From Flavobacteriaceae bacterium UBA1903 (GTDB lineage: Bacteria; Bacteroidota; Bacteroidia; Flavobacteriales; Flavobacteriaceae), in the NCBI GenBank assembly GCA_002337605.1, contig DDGL01000016.1:1-64000 (forward strand): a DNA stretch of 64,000 bases. Direction: 5' to 3'. The notes under the pieces were generated by a model. It saw only the letters and a program-made list of their open reading frames with translations, searched no databases and was not told the origin of the DNA. Position numbers and translations under genes: made by a program. Positions 25,619-34,781 of this stretch are shown piece after piece; the first letter of the stretch is position 1, and every line of letters starts with the position of its first letter.

Positions 25619-28249
25619 TTATTTCTGAACAGAATCTTTCTTTTTTCCAAACAGCCCTCCAAAAATATCTTTTACTACTTCGGTTGGATCGGTTTTAGGG
25701 GTTCCTGTATTGTTGGTGTTGGTGGAGTCTTTCGGTTTGTTTCCCCCGCCAATGAGGTCTTTTATTATATCCGTTCCTTTGTCTTTTAAATCCTGCTTTT
25801 GCTTGTCAATAAGCTTTTGCGTTAATGTTGAAATTGCAGCTTTGGTGTCTACAGATATTTGTGGGTTGGTCATAGAGCCACGTAAACCTATAGGTAATTT
25901 TACAGTGGTATTTGCCGCTTCGGAAGGATCTAACTTTGCTAACAAATTATTTACTTCACCACCCAGGTATTCTGCCGGAACGTCCAGATTTACGTTGTAA
26001 TTAATAGTTTTATCCAGACTGTGGGTTCCGGCAACTGTCACTCCAATTCCCTTTACATCGAAGTCGAAAGGCTGCACTTCAATGTTTCCGTTATTGAATT
26101 TTAAAACTGTGCTTACATCGCGTAAACTAAGCCTGTCTAAATTTAAGAAAGATACCTTATCTCCTAATTTCGAAAGCAACGGGGTTTTGTTTTTATCTAC
26201 TTCAGCAGTGATTATTTGTGCTAACGCATCTCCTGCCAGGGTGCTTAACTTTGGAGTTAGGTTGCTGTTAAGTGCTCCATTTAATTTTATGTTCGTGTTT
26301 AAATCGCCTTGTAAAGACTGTGCGATGGGTGCTAAAAAACTCAAGATGTCCAATTGCTGAAAGGAGCTGGCAATGTCAATCTTTTTCAAATCAAGATCCA
26401 TGGCAAAGGTGGGGGTATTGTTCTTTGTTGAAACATTACCCGATAGTGCTACATTTCCGCCTAATAAAGATGAAGTAACGTTGTTCAAACTCGCTGTTTC
26501 ATTTTTTATGGATACACTCCCTTTTGCATTGTCCAAAGTGAGGTCATCATAGATCACCTTCTTGGCATCAAAATTAAGAGTGGCGTCCAGAAAATCAGGA
26601 ATTTGGAAGCTTTCTTTAGCAGTAGAGGCAATCCCAGCAGTGCTTTTATTGCCTTTACTTCCAGACGCTGGAGCTTCTTCAGCCATAAAGTCATTAAGGT
26701 TAAACGTGTTTGAGGTAACGTTAAAAGTTCCTTTTAAATCCTGTTTCGCCATAATCCAGGGAATAAGGTTTTGGATATCGCCATTTGCCGCTACATCGGT
26801 ACTACCGGTAGTTGCTGTCATTTCATTTAACGTAATGGTTCCTGGAGACATGGTAATGGCAGCATTTCCAATATTAATAGCATTTTTAAAAGCGGGATCG
26901 GTATAGGTAAAGTCGCTTAAACTAGCCGTACCATTGGTTTTTATGTTCTGGTATTGCTCATTTTCTACAGAAGCCATATCAAAATTAGTAGTGACATCTG
27001 CCTTAAAAACACCTCGTAAGGGTTGCTCCATTTCAACTGGGAGCACCTGGTCTATGTTCGCCAGGTTTAGCGTTCCTTTCAGGGCTAAATTAACCAGGGC
27101 GTTCTCAGTAAGATTTCTAATACTTCCATTGGCTGCAAATAGCTCTTCGTCAATTCTGAAGGTAAGATTGCCAATGTTTAGATAGGTGTCTTTCAACAAG
27201 CCTGTTTCGTTCATTAAATCGGCATTAATGGTAATATTTCGAACCGTTTTTGGCAAATCAGGGTATTTAAAAGAAGCATTGTTACTTCGTATTTTAATAT
27301 CCATGGTAGGAATGCGTTCTTCGTCAACTATTCCTTTTAGCTTTCCGTCTACAGTAAAATCGCCAGTGGTAGTAACACCGTCCAGTTCTTTTACATACAC
27401 CTTCGGGATAACGGCTAAGAAGTTCTTAAAATCTGAAGAAGGCGTTTTAAACGTAAGGTCAATTTCGTTGTTGTTCTCGTTCACTTTTACAAAACCATCA
27501 AAGGTGAGCGGCAATTCATTAATTTTTGCTTCGTTTTCAAGAAAAGTATATTTCTGATTGGCGAGGTCTAGTTGAAAATCGGCGTCCAGCGATACTTTGT
27601 TGTTACTTAAATATTCAATATCTCCCAGTTTAAAAGAAACTAATGCCTCGGTTGTAGTAGCTAAATTTGAAACTTCTACAGACAAATCGCCATCGCCTTC
27701 GTGATGTACTTCGGTAAGCATTAAGTATGTTTCAGTGGCTTCGTCTATGTAGTTGATGCGGGAATTGTTTACTTCATAATGCTGTAAATCGAACACAAAT
27801 CCTTTTTCTTCAGCTGAAGCATTTTCATCTGTTACAGGAGCATCACTTTTCACTGCTACGTCATAATTGGCATTGCCCAGGCTGTCTATTTTTATATTTA
27901 TAAAGGCGTTGTCTAGTTTCAGGGCGTCTACTTTTATGGCCTCGGTACTACTTTTAAAGAGCTGGGTAATACCCATATCTATTTTTAGAGACTCGCCACT
28001 AGCCAGGGTATCTCCTGCAAAGGGAGCTTTATTAATAACGGTAAAATCTTTTACAACAACTGCGGCATTGGGAAAGCTCCTAAATAAACTAAGATCCAGT
28101 TCCTCCCAGGCAACAGTAGCGTTCAGGTTTTTGTTGATGTTTTTCTTCAGTAAATCTTCTATCGTTCCCTTAAACAGAAACGGGGCAAGGAGTAAGAGAA
28201 TTATAACTAAGCCTACAACGACTCCCAGTATTTTTAATATCTTTTTCAT
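25619..28249 (-). CDS. AsmA-like envelope protein
   Basis: 876 residues. A single N-terminal membrane anchor (residues 5-27) is followed by an AsmA-type N-terminal block with LDLSLFRSFPNAAVVVKDFTV, a long beta-rich periplasmic region, and the AsmA C-terminal domain near 720-820 with FDVKGIGVTVAGTHSL. AsmA-clan proteins form hydrophobic grooves that carry phospholipids between membranes. The tail (about 835-876) is low-complexity, rich in Asn, Thr, Lys and Pro. It stands alone on the minus strand. Confidence 0.85.
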   Translation of the reverse strand: MKKILKILGVVVGLVIILLLLAPFLFKGTIEDLLKKNINKNLNATVAWEELDLSLFRSFPNAAVVVKDFTVINKAPFAGDTLASGESLKIDMGITQLFKSSTEAIKVDALKLDNAFINIKIDSLGNANYDVAVKSDAPVTDENASAEEKGFVFDLQHYEVNNSRINYIDEATETYLMLTEVHHEGDGDLSVEVSNLATTTEALVSFKLGDIEYLSNNKVSLDADFQLDLANQKYTFLENEAKINELPLTFDGFVKVNENNNEIDLTFKTPSSDFKNFLAVIPKVYVKELDGVTTTGDFTVDGKLKGIVDEERIPTMDIKIRSNNASFKYPDLPKTVRNITINADLMNETGLLKDTYLNIGNLTFRIDEELFAANGSIRNLTENALVNLALKGTLNLANIDQVLPVEMEQPLRGVFKADVTTNFDMASVENEQYQNIKTNGTASLSDFTYTDPAFKNAINIGNAAITMSPGTITLNEMTATTGSTDVAANGDIQNLIPWIMAKQDLKGTFNVTSNTFNLNDFMAEEAPASGSKGNKSTAGIASTAKESFQIPDFLDATLNFDAKKVIYDDLTLDNAKGSVSIKNETASLNNVTSSLLGGNVALSGNVSTKNNTPTFAMDLDLKKIDIASSFQQLDILSFLAPIAQSLQGDLNTNIKLNGALNSNLTPKLSTLAGDALAQIITAEVDKNKTPLLSKLGDKVSFLNLDRLSLRDVSTVLKFNNGNIEVQPFDFDVKGIGVTVAGTHSLDKTINYNVNLDVPAEYLGGEVNNLLAKLDPSEAANTTVKLPIGLRGSMTNPQISVDTKAAISTLTQKLIDKQKQDLKDKGTDIIKDLIGGGNKPKDSTNTNNTGTPKTDPTEVVKDIFGGLFGKKKDSVQK

Positions 28250-28290
28250 TATAAATTTTTAATGTTTCTTTTTTAATTCAAAGTGCCTTA

Positions 28291-29010
28291 TTAATGTGAG
28301 GCAGAAGTATCGCCTCTAAGGTCGAGCTCCTCTCCAATTCCTAATCCGAATCTTTTCCGCAAGGCATAAACGCCTGCATATAGTAATGGAGTATCTAGTG
28401 CTGCTACCAGTACTTTAAACAGGAAGCCACTCAATAATAGTGTGCCAAACAAGGACCAGTCAATCTTTCCGAAGGTACATAGCAGCAATAATACCGTGAA
28501 TGTATCTACAAATTGCGACAGGAAGGTCGAAAAATTATTCCGAAGCCAGAGGTGCTTACCTCGCGTAAGGCGTTTCCAGAAATGAAACAATTGTATGTCT
28601 ATATACTGCGCTAATAAATACGCCATCATCGAGGCAAAAACCGCAATAGCTGTGGCGCCAAATACAGTGTTAAAAAGGGAGTCGTCTACGGGACTCCAGC
28701 TTGTGGCGGGTACTATATCTGCAACATATACTATGAGTAAGGAAAATAGCGATGCAAATATTCCTGCCGTTACTACCTGGTTTGCCTTTTTCTTACCGTA
28801 CACTTCGCTAATAATATCGGTAATTAAAAAAGTAATGGGATAGGGCAGTATGCCTACTGAAATTTCAAACGTGTACAAACCGAGGAAATCCCATGTAAAG
28901 AATTTCTGAAAAATAAGGTTGCCCACCACCAATGCTGCAATAAACAACGCCCCCAAAATGAAGTAGATACGTTGCGCTAACAAAATGTCTTTTACAGAAA
29001 GGCGACTCAA
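28291..29010 (-). CDS. Queuosine precursor transporter (YhhQ family)
   Basis: 239 residues, six membrane helices, family of VUT_1/YhhQ inner-membrane proteins that import 7-cyano-7-deazaguanine precursors for the queuosine tRNA modification. Motifs: VGILPYPITFLITDIISEVYGKK and SQFVDTFTVLLL. The start appears to be TTG at 29010. A TATATTTG box on the minus strand at 29028-29035 is well placed for its promoter. It is divergent from the folK fusion. Confidence 0.85.
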   Translation of the reverse strand: MSRLSVKDILLAQRIYFILGALFIAALVVGNLIFQKFFTWDFLGLYTFEISVGILPYPITFLITDIISEVYGKKKANQVVTAGIFASLFSLLIVYVADIVPATSWSPVDDSLFNTVFGATAIAVFASMMAYLLAQYIDIQLFHFWKRLTRGKHLWLRNNFSTFLSQFVDTFTVLLLLCTFGKIDWSLFGTLLLSGFLFKVLVAALDTPLLYAGVYALRKRFGLGIGEELDLRGDTSASH

Positions 29011-29083
29011 AAGTTCTAGTTTGACTACAAATATACTAGTCAGTTCTTTTGTTTTCCTTAATTTCGTCTTAAAACAAAAACCA

Positions 29084-30220
29084 TTGTATACGAGTCATAA
29101 CAACAACATTTACTTGTCTTTAGGGAGCAATCTGGGCAACCGTTTTGAGTATTTACAGCAGGCTGTAGATGCTGTCTTTATAGAAATTGGCACGCTGCAT
29201 AAAATATCTTCGGTGTATGAAACTCCTGCAATGGGTTTTAAAGGCGATGCTTTTTTAAATTGTGTGCTTTGGGTACGTACCAGCCTGACAGCTAAACAAA
29301 CGTTGAAAGCTATCCAGAAAATTGAAAAGAAGCTGGGGCGGGAGCGAAAGAATGCGTCTAAAGGTTTTGCATCCCGTACAATCGATATAGATATATTGCT
29401 TTTTAACGATGAACTATTTTCTGAAAAGGACTTACAAGTGCCTCATCCAAGATTGCACGAACGTACATTCGTACTCCAGCCCTTAGCCGAAGTGAATGGA
29501 CAATTGGTACATCCTACCTCAGGGCAAAACGTGATCAAGTTGTTGTCGCAAACCAAAGACGATAGTAGTATCACAAAACAATCTAAGTGGTTGCGAAATC
29601 CTAAACAGGATTACGACATCTCCAAACTGAATTATATAGCCATTGAAGGCAATATAGGCGCAGGAAAAACCAGTCTCGCCTCCAAAATCGCAACCGATTT
29701 CAATGCAAAGTTGATCTTGGAGCGTTTTAAGGACAACCCGTTCTTACCTAAGTTTTATGAAGACCAGTCACGGTATGCCTTTCCACTGGAAATGTCTTTT
29801 TTAGCCGATCGGTATCAGCAATTGCTGGAAGATATAAAACAATTCGACTTGTTTAAGGAATGTGTGGTGGCAGATTACGATGCGTATAAGTCGCTTATTT
29901 TTGCCAAGGTAACCCTGGCCGATGAGGAGTTTAACCTGTATAAAAAACTCTTCAACTTAATGCACAAAGAGCTGCCTAAACCAGATGTATATGTGTATTT
30001 ATATCAGAATACTGAAAGGTTGCTGGAGAACATTCAAAAGCGCGGACGGAAATTCGAAAAGGGAATCGCACCCGAGTACCTGAATAAAATTAATGAAGGC
30101 TATTTACAGTTTATCAAAACCCAACCTCAGGAAAAGGTAAAAATTATTGATGTTTCAGAAATTGATTTTGTAAAGAACAGGAAAGACTATCTGGCTGTGC
30201 TGGAGCAGTTGTTGTCGTGA
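29084..30220 (+). CDS. FolK-deoxynucleoside kinase fusion
   Basis: The N-terminal half (about residues 5-150) is 6-hydroxymethyl-7,8-dihydropterin pyrophosphokinase of folate synthesis: YLSLGSNLGNR, the acidic site SRTIDIDILLF and VPHPRLHERTFVL. The C-terminal half (about 180-378) is a deoxynucleoside kinase with the P loop EGNIGAGKTSL and the substrate motif ERF then the lid region. The fusion occurs in other flavobacteria and joins folate synthesis to nucleoside salvage. The start is uncertain: TTG at 29084 fits the FolK fold; an in-frame ATG at 28985 overlaps the divergent yhhQ gene. A possible promoter (TTTG, 20 bases, TTCTTTTG) lies at 29020-29051. Confidence 0.88.
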   Translation: MYTSHNNNIYLSLGSNLGNRFEYLQQAVDAVFIEIGTLHKISSVYETPAMGFKGDAFLNCVLWVRTSLTAKQTLKAIQKIEKKLGRERKNASKGFASRTIDIDILLFNDELFSEKDLQVPHPRLHERTFVLQPLAEVNGQLVHPTSGQNVIKLLSQTKDDSSITKQSKWLRNPKQDYDISKLNYIAIEGNIGAGKTSLASKIATDFNAKLILERFKDNPFLPKFYEDQSRYAFPLEMSFLADRYQQLLEDIKQFDLFKECVVADYDAYKSLIFAKVTLADEEFNLYKKLFNLMHKELPKPDVYVYLYQNTERLLENIQKRGRKFEKGIAPEYLNKINEGYLQFIKTQPQEKVKIIDVSEIDFVKNRKDYLAVLEQLLS

Positions 30221-30322
30221 GCGGTGAGTGCCTCGTTTTCCTCCTTTAAGAGGTAATCTCAAATATTGATTTCGTTTCCCTATTTTATACACGCGTTGTT
30301 CTCCGCTCCTGATTCAAAAAAT

Positions 30323-30862
30323 TTACAGCGCTTTCAGTTTAGAAAAAAAGTCCCAGACCACCACGCCACAACTTACCGAGATATTTAAAGAATGCTTCGT
30401 CCCATATTGTGGGATTTCGATAACAGCATCGCTGGCTGAAACTATTTTTTGCTGGACTCCTTTTACCTCGTTTCCAAAAATAAGTGCATACGTGAGCGCT
30501 TTTTGTATAGAGAATTCCTGAAGTGGAATGGAGGCTTCTGCTTGCTCAATGGAGGCTACAAAAACACCTTCGTTTTGTAATTTCTCTACAAGTTCTTCTG
30601 TGTTTTCAACGTATTCCCAGGGCACACTATCGGTTGCTCCCAGGGCCGTCTTTTGAATGTCTTTGTGCGGTGGTTGTGCCGTAATACCGCAGAGATATAT
30701 TTTTTTTAGTAAAAAAGCATCTGCAGTTCTAAACACAGAGCCAATGTTGTTAAGGCTTCTAATATTATCTAAAATAATAATAAGGGGTGTTTTTTCTGAA
30801 GCTTTAAATTCTTTAGGGTTTATCCTATCTAGCTCGCTATTTTTCAGTTTGCGGTGTTTCAT
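30323..30862 (-). CDS. TrmH/SpoU-family RNA methyltransferase
   Basis: 179 residues with the three SPOUT motifs in order: motif 1 LDNIRSLNNIGSVFRTAD, motif 2 LIFGNEVKGV, motif 3 IPQYGTKHSLNISVSCG. It transfers a methyl group from SAM to ribose 2'-OH in tRNA or rRNA. It has only the catalytic domain and no N-terminal substrate domain, like TrmL/TrmH. The exact nucleotide target cannot be told. The -7 box is four bases from the ATG. Confidence 0.9.
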   Translation of the reverse strand: MKHRKLKNSELDRINPKEFKASEKTPLIIILDNIRSLNNIGSVFRTADAFLLKKIYLCGITAQPPHKDIQKTALGATDSVPWEYVENTEELVEKLQNEGVFVASIEQAEASIPLQEFSIQKALTYALIFGNEVKGVQQKIVSASDAVIEIPQYGTKHSLNISVSCGVVVWDFFSKLKAL

Positions 30863-30866
30863 TAAG

Positions 30867-30874
30867 CAAAGATA
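30867..30874 (-). promoter_or_regulatory. -7 box of the RNA methyltransferase gene, leaderless arrangement
   Basis: TATCTTTG on the minus strand, then exactly four bases to the ATG. A transcript should start at or next to the start codon. Confidence 0.45.
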
Positions 30875-30892
30875 CAGTCATTTTTAAAATGA

Positions 30893-30997
30893 GTCATTTC
30901 GACGATAGGAGAAATCACATATTCAGCTCCGATGCGATATTAAAAAATGCAAATTCATTCGAATGTGATCTCTCTGTCGTGTTTTATTCGGAATGAC
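30893..30997. repeat. Long imperfect inverted repeat (MITE- or REP-like)
   Basis: The left arm (30893-30920, GTCATTTCGA...AAATCACAT) matches the reverse complement of the right arm (30963-30997, ATGTGATCTC...CGGAATGAC) over its ends. A fragment of the same type occurs at 5561-5593. There is no coding capacity. It occupies the gap between the methyltransferase and PLP-enzyme genes, which otherwise holds nothing I recognise. Confidence 0.6.
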
Positions 30998-31148
30998 AGG
31001 AACAGTGATTTCGATGCTTTGCCACTTGTTAAAACCCTGGCGATGTACCTGGTGTAAAAAAGAGCGTTTTATTGTAATAGTGTGCGTTCAAATCCTTTCT
31101 AAAAACATCTAATTCATGTATATTCTCGGCCTGTAAAAAAGAGACATT

Positions 31149-32993
31149 ATGAAGGAGGAAGAAATCCTAAACTATATAAAAAATGTGGTAGAAAATATGC
31201 CAGCGGATTGGGTAACTATTACAACCCATCGACTGGATATTTATGATGAAAAACAGGCTAAAACGCAATTTTTAGAGCAGTTCGAGACGCTGTTCCAAAA
31301 CAACAATGCTTCATCAGCCTCATTAAATAGCCTACCCACGGCATACGATTATATCCGATTGGGACATCCGCTTTCCTGTGTGCTGGAGTGGACAATTGCC
31401 AAATTAAATACTCGTAAACCAGAATGTGTTATAAGTTTTTCGTCACAGACAATTCCGGTTCTGGCGATTCTAAGGAAAAATTTATTAGACAATAAAAACA
31501 CCAAAATTACCTATACAGGGGAATTGCCACCCTTTTTTGATGCTGATCTTATAAAGAACGTTTACGGGTATACTTTCGAGCTTCAAAAAGTTGAAAACCC
31601 TGAAGCAATTTCTGAATTCGAGGGAAGCACTATTTTTATTTCACAGCAAGATGAAATGGCTACCATGGAGCTTTCCCCAAATATTGATTTTTTAATTACA
31701 ATGCATGCGCCCCTCGGAAGTATTTTAGTTGTTAACGGAGCGCACAATGAATCGTATATTTCAGAAATACAGCATGTACGAAGAAGGGAGACCGTTGCCA
31801 TGACACCTGCTAATTGCCATACGGCCTTATTAGGATTGCTAAAACAACCTGCAAAAAGTGTGGAAAAAAATACGCTGGAAGCAAATAAGACACATGTAGT
31901 AAACTCTATTAAAGAGATCGCAGGCGTAGCAACTGCGCCATTGGTTGGTTCCAGCGGATTGTCTATTCAATATGCCATTATGATGGGGCTTATTCACGAT
32001 GCCCAGGAAAAACACAAGGGAAAAGCTATCAAATTTATCGTTCCTCCCAACTGCTATGGGGGAACAAACGACCAGGCAAGACGGGTTGCTGCTTGTCTGG
32101 ATAATGTTGAGGTAGTGGATTTACCTGTAGACGGGAATAATGATATGGTGCAAAGCGTAGATACCGTTTTGAATAAAATTGCTAAGGAGGACGCAGTTCC
32201 TTATATCATAGCTGAAATTCCTACAAACCCCAGAGTTGAAGTTCCGGATCTTGAAAAACTTAAAGCCACGCTAAGTGCAACCCGTAACACGGCAGCCGGT
32301 GACATTGCGATTGACCCGGTCTTTATTTTAGACCAGACCTTTTGTCCAAACGTACACTTTTTAGGAGCCCATGAAGTGCTGTCCACAGTGCGGGCTATCT
32401 CCTATGCCAGTGGCTCGAAATTTCCAAGTGGTGGGAAGTGTACTGCAGGCTATTGTATTGCAAATAAAAAAGGAGAGGATCTTATGGAAAAGATAGCAAC
32501 GCACCTGGAGCTTTGTGATAATGAGGCTACCGCGTTGCAATATGAAATACTGGCAGCGCAATTGCCATCCATGAACCAACGCATAACAGCTGCCTATAAG
32601 AACACACGGGAATTTGTAACGTTTATAAAGGACACGTTGCCAGCCGCGAAAATAAATTTTGTATCAGAACAATTGGCGGAGCAAGGGTTTACGCCTTCGG
32701 TGTTTTCATTAGATCTTCCTACACAAGGAGCAACCCCCGAAGAACGAGAAGCTCACAAAAGAGCTTTAAATCTAAAGTTGATCAATTTGATGATTACCGA
32801 AATTCCCAACGAAAGTAAATTTTGTGTAAGCTATGGACAGTTAAAAGGGTGTTATTGGACCATACCGGCAACCTCTACCCAGGGGACAACAAAAGAAGGA
32901 GACAAAGACTATATTGTTCGTGCTTCGCTTTCCCCTGATCTGGACCTGGAACTTCATAAAAAAGTATTTCAGGAGTTTGTGGAGACAATGTAG
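31149..32993 (+). CDS. PLP-dependent Cys/Met-metabolism-like enzyme with N-terminal extension
   Basis: 614 residues. The C-terminal roughly 370 residues follow the Cys/Met metabolism PLP family: a cofactor-binding region SGLSIQYAIMMGLI, a large-domain motif AEIPTNPRVEVPDLEKL, and the Schiff-base Lys424 in SGSKFPSGGKCTAGY. About 230 residues precede this and resemble no domain I can name; they contain a C-S-C-rich stretch only sparingly. Family members are usually about 380-400 residues, so the protein is much longer. It may be a cystathionine-type lyase or synthase, but the reaction is unproven. It is transcribed alone. Confidence 0.7.
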   Translation: MKEEEILNYIKNVVENMPADWVTITTHRLDIYDEKQAKTQFLEQFETLFQNNNASSASLNSLPTAYDYIRLGHPLSCVLEWTIAKLNTRKPECVISFSSQTIPVLAILRKNLLDNKNTKITYTGELPPFFDADLIKNVYGYTFELQKVENPEAISEFEGSTIFISQQDEMATMELSPNIDFLITMHAPLGSILVVNGAHNESYISEIQHVRRRETVAMTPANCHTALLGLLKQPAKSVEKNTLEANKTHVVNSIKEIAGVATAPLVGSSGLSIQYAIMMGLIHDAQEKHKGKAIKFIVPPNCYGGTNDQARRVAACLDNVEVVDLPVDGNNDMVQSVDTVLNKIAKEDAVPYIIAEIPTNPRVEVPDLEKLKATLSATRNTAAGDIAIDPVFILDQTFCPNVHFLGAHEVLSTVRAISYASGSKFPSGGKCTAGYCIANKKGEDLMEKIATHLELCDNEATALQYEILAAQLPSMNQRITAAYKNTREFVTFIKDTLPAAKINFVSEQLAEQGFTPSVFSLDLPTQGATPEEREAHKRALNLKLINLMITEIPNESKFCVSYGQLKGCYWTIPATSTQGTTKEGDKDYIVRASLSPDLDLELHKKVFQEFVETM

Positions 32994-33050
32994 AAAAGTC
33001 CTTATACTGCTATCAATATAGCTTTTTTGAAATCATAGTAGATAGCATGG

Positions 33051-33482
33051 CTAAAGCTGTTCTAGATATTCAATTATTTCAGTGTTTTCATATTTTTTGG
33101 CATAGTCCAGCGGTGTTCGCCCTTTATAAGCTTAACTTATATCTGCTCCAGCATCGATTAATTTTTTCAGCATTTCCAGTCTGCCATATTTAGCAGCATA
33201 ATGTAAGGGAGTTTTACCTGTGCAAGCTAGATTCAAATCTATTTCTTTTTCTGAAAGGAGCTGTGTAAAACAATTTTCAGCATTTGTTTTTATACTTAAG
33301 GAAAGCAAACTATAGCTACTATTTTCAGCCTCATAGCAAATGTTAAGGTTCTGGTATTGAGATGCTTTTTGCAAGGTTGCAACGGTATCATCTTTAAAAG
33401 CTGTGTAGATTTCTTTTGAAAGTTCTTGCGCTTGTAAGGAAAGCGTGAAAGCTAGTATAAGTAACAAGAGTGTAGTTTTCAT
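33051..33482 (-). pseudogene. Ankyrin-repeat protein interrupted by an in-frame stop
   Basis: A signal peptide (cleavage after LQAQ) and one full ankyrin repeat (TPLHYAAKYGRLEMLKKLIDAGADI) are followed by TAA at 33132-33134. The same frame then stays open for 26 codons to TAG at 33051, and they encode a clear second ankyrin repeat, AYKGRTPLDYAKKYENTEII. A single base change (for example TTA to TAA) explains the break. Translation to the first stop gives a 116-residue protein. It lies 19 bases after the XRE gene and probably in the same transcript. It may be a recent null allele, a sequencing error, or a shortened but working protein. Confidence 0.75.
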
Positions 33483-33501
33483 AATTTTTAAGTTTTAACT
33501 G

Positions 33502-33705
33502 TTATTCAACATAAATTAAAATATCACCTGGCTGGCATTCCAATGCTTGGCAAATAGCTTCGAGCGTACTAAAGCGAACTGCTTTTGCCTTGCCCGAGCG
33601 TAGGATAGAAAGGTTGGCTTCAGTAATACCAATAATTTCTGCTAGTTCCTTGCCTTTCATATCTCTTTCAGATAAAATTGTATCCAGATTTATTTGTATG
33701 GGCAT
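33502..33705 (-). CDS. XRE-family regulator (YozG-like)
   Basis: 67 residues consisting of one helix-turn-helix domain of the HTH_26 type: LSERDMKGKELAEIIGITEANLSIL, then a recognition segment and SGKAKAVRFSTLEAICQALECQPGDIL. It is like Bacillus YozG, which sits beside the DUF2975 protein YoaS. It starts three bases after the last DUF2975 gene, so it is cotranscribed with three DUF2975 proteins. It likely represses the operon; the palindrome at 35332-35350 is a candidate site. Confidence 0.85.
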   Translation of the reverse strand: MPIQINLDTILSERDMKGKELAEIIGITEANLSILRSGKAKAVRFSTLEAICQALECQPGDILIYVE

Positions 33706-33708
33706 AAG

Positions 33709-34266
33709 TTATATAGTTAGGTCGTTTTCGTCCTTTACGAGTTTTCCTTTTTCTAGCAAATCCAGATAGAGATAGACAAGTAATGCTACAAAAGAATGTA
33801 CTATAAGTAGCAAATACTCGCTGTCCATTCTAAAATTATGGGTCCCTATATAGGTAACTAGTATATAACCAACGCCTGCGCAAACAGGAATTAGATTGAG
33901 TACCATAAAACGCTTTAAAACTTTTACTGAGGAAGCCGTAAATACTTCCTCTTCGGTGAATATTTTAAAAAACTTTGAAAGTGTAAAAAAATAGAAAGTA
34001 TAAAATGCAAATGCAAGCCACATAAGTACAATTGCAAAGGAATTTTGATACGCAACGTGTAAGTCTGTGATAGGAATATCAATTCGAGTATAGGATAACG
34101 AATCGACACCAGCTTCAACTCCTACAAAAGGTATGTTTATATTCAGATTACTTTCAGCAAAAGCAAGAATACTAAAGAGGATAATGAATACTGAAAATAA
34201 CAAACAAACAACAAATGCCAATCTGCTTATAAAATAGATGCTATGAGAAATAGTGATTTTTTTCAT
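33709..34266 (-). CDS. DUF2975 membrane protein (third of three)
   Basis: 185 residues with four predicted membrane helices, DUF2975 family. The C-terminal tail KDENDLTI is shared, with small changes, by all three tandem copies. It starts one base after the second copy's stop. DUF2975 proteins often accompany an XRE regulator, as here; the function is unknown. The repeated tail just before the stop suggests a tandem duplication with a conserved cytoplasmic C terminus. Confidence 0.8.
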   Translation of the reverse strand: MKKITISHSIYFISRLAFVVCLLFSVFIILFSILAFAESNLNINIPFVGVEAGVDSLSYTRIDIPITDLHVAYQNSFAIVLMWLAFAFYTFYFFTLSKFFKIFTEEEVFTASSVKVLKRFMVLNLIPVCAGVGYILVTYIGTHNFRMDSEYLLLIVHSFVALLVYLYLDLLEKGKLVKDENDLTI

Positions 34267-34267
34267 G

Positions 34268-34771
34268 TTATATGGTTAAGTCATTTTCATCTTTTACCAC
34301 TTTGGCGTTGGTCAATATGGAAGTGATAAGTGCAAATAGAAGTCCTGTTACCAATAGAAATGTGCCATGTAAAAAGTCTAAATGAAGGGTGTTAAACATG
34401 TCAGTTTTTATGAAACCATGCCTTGGAACTCGAATTGAAAGAAATAATGTAAGTATTCCTTCAGCAATAAAAAGATAGGCACAAACGTCTAGTTTTTTGA
34501 TAATGGAAACGTCATAGTGTTTTATATTGTTCCATTTCCTGAAGGCCATGATTAAAAGAATGCTAGTGATGGCAATTGTCAGGCTTAGAATTATATTGTT
34601 AAGAAGCACCGCATTAATCCAAATGCTTGAATATATCTCACCCTCTATAAGGTGTGTGTTGTCAAACACTGAAGGGGTTGGAAGTCCTGAAAAGTATAGC
34701 GAAAACGGCCAAATGAGCATAAAGAATAATACAATCAATAAAAGTGCGACTACGGTAGCGTTGTTTTTCAT
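34268..34771 (-). CDS. DUF2975 membrane protein (second of three)
   Basis: 167 residues, four membrane helices, ending in KDENDLTI like the third copy. It is the most diverged in its first loop (VFDNTHLIEGEIYSSIW). It lies ten bases after the first copy. Being between two paralogues in one transcript, it is best read as part of a three-gene membrane-protein set, possibly forming hetero-oligomers (inference). Confidence 0.75.
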   Translation of the reverse strand: MKNNATVVALLLIVLFFMLIWPFSLYFSGLPTPSVFDNTHLIEGEIYSSIWINAVLLNNIILSLTIAITSILLIMAFRKWNNIKHYDVSIIKKLDVCAYLFIAEGILTLFLSIRVPRHGFIKTDMFNTLHLDFLHGTFLLVTGLLFALITSILTNAKVVKDENDLTI

Positions 34772-34781
34772 AGCAAGTTGG

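Noticed and set aside
28985..29083. Extended N terminus of the FolK fusion from ATG at 28985
   Set aside because: It would overlap the divergent yhhQ gene and its promoter, and the residues do not look like FolK.
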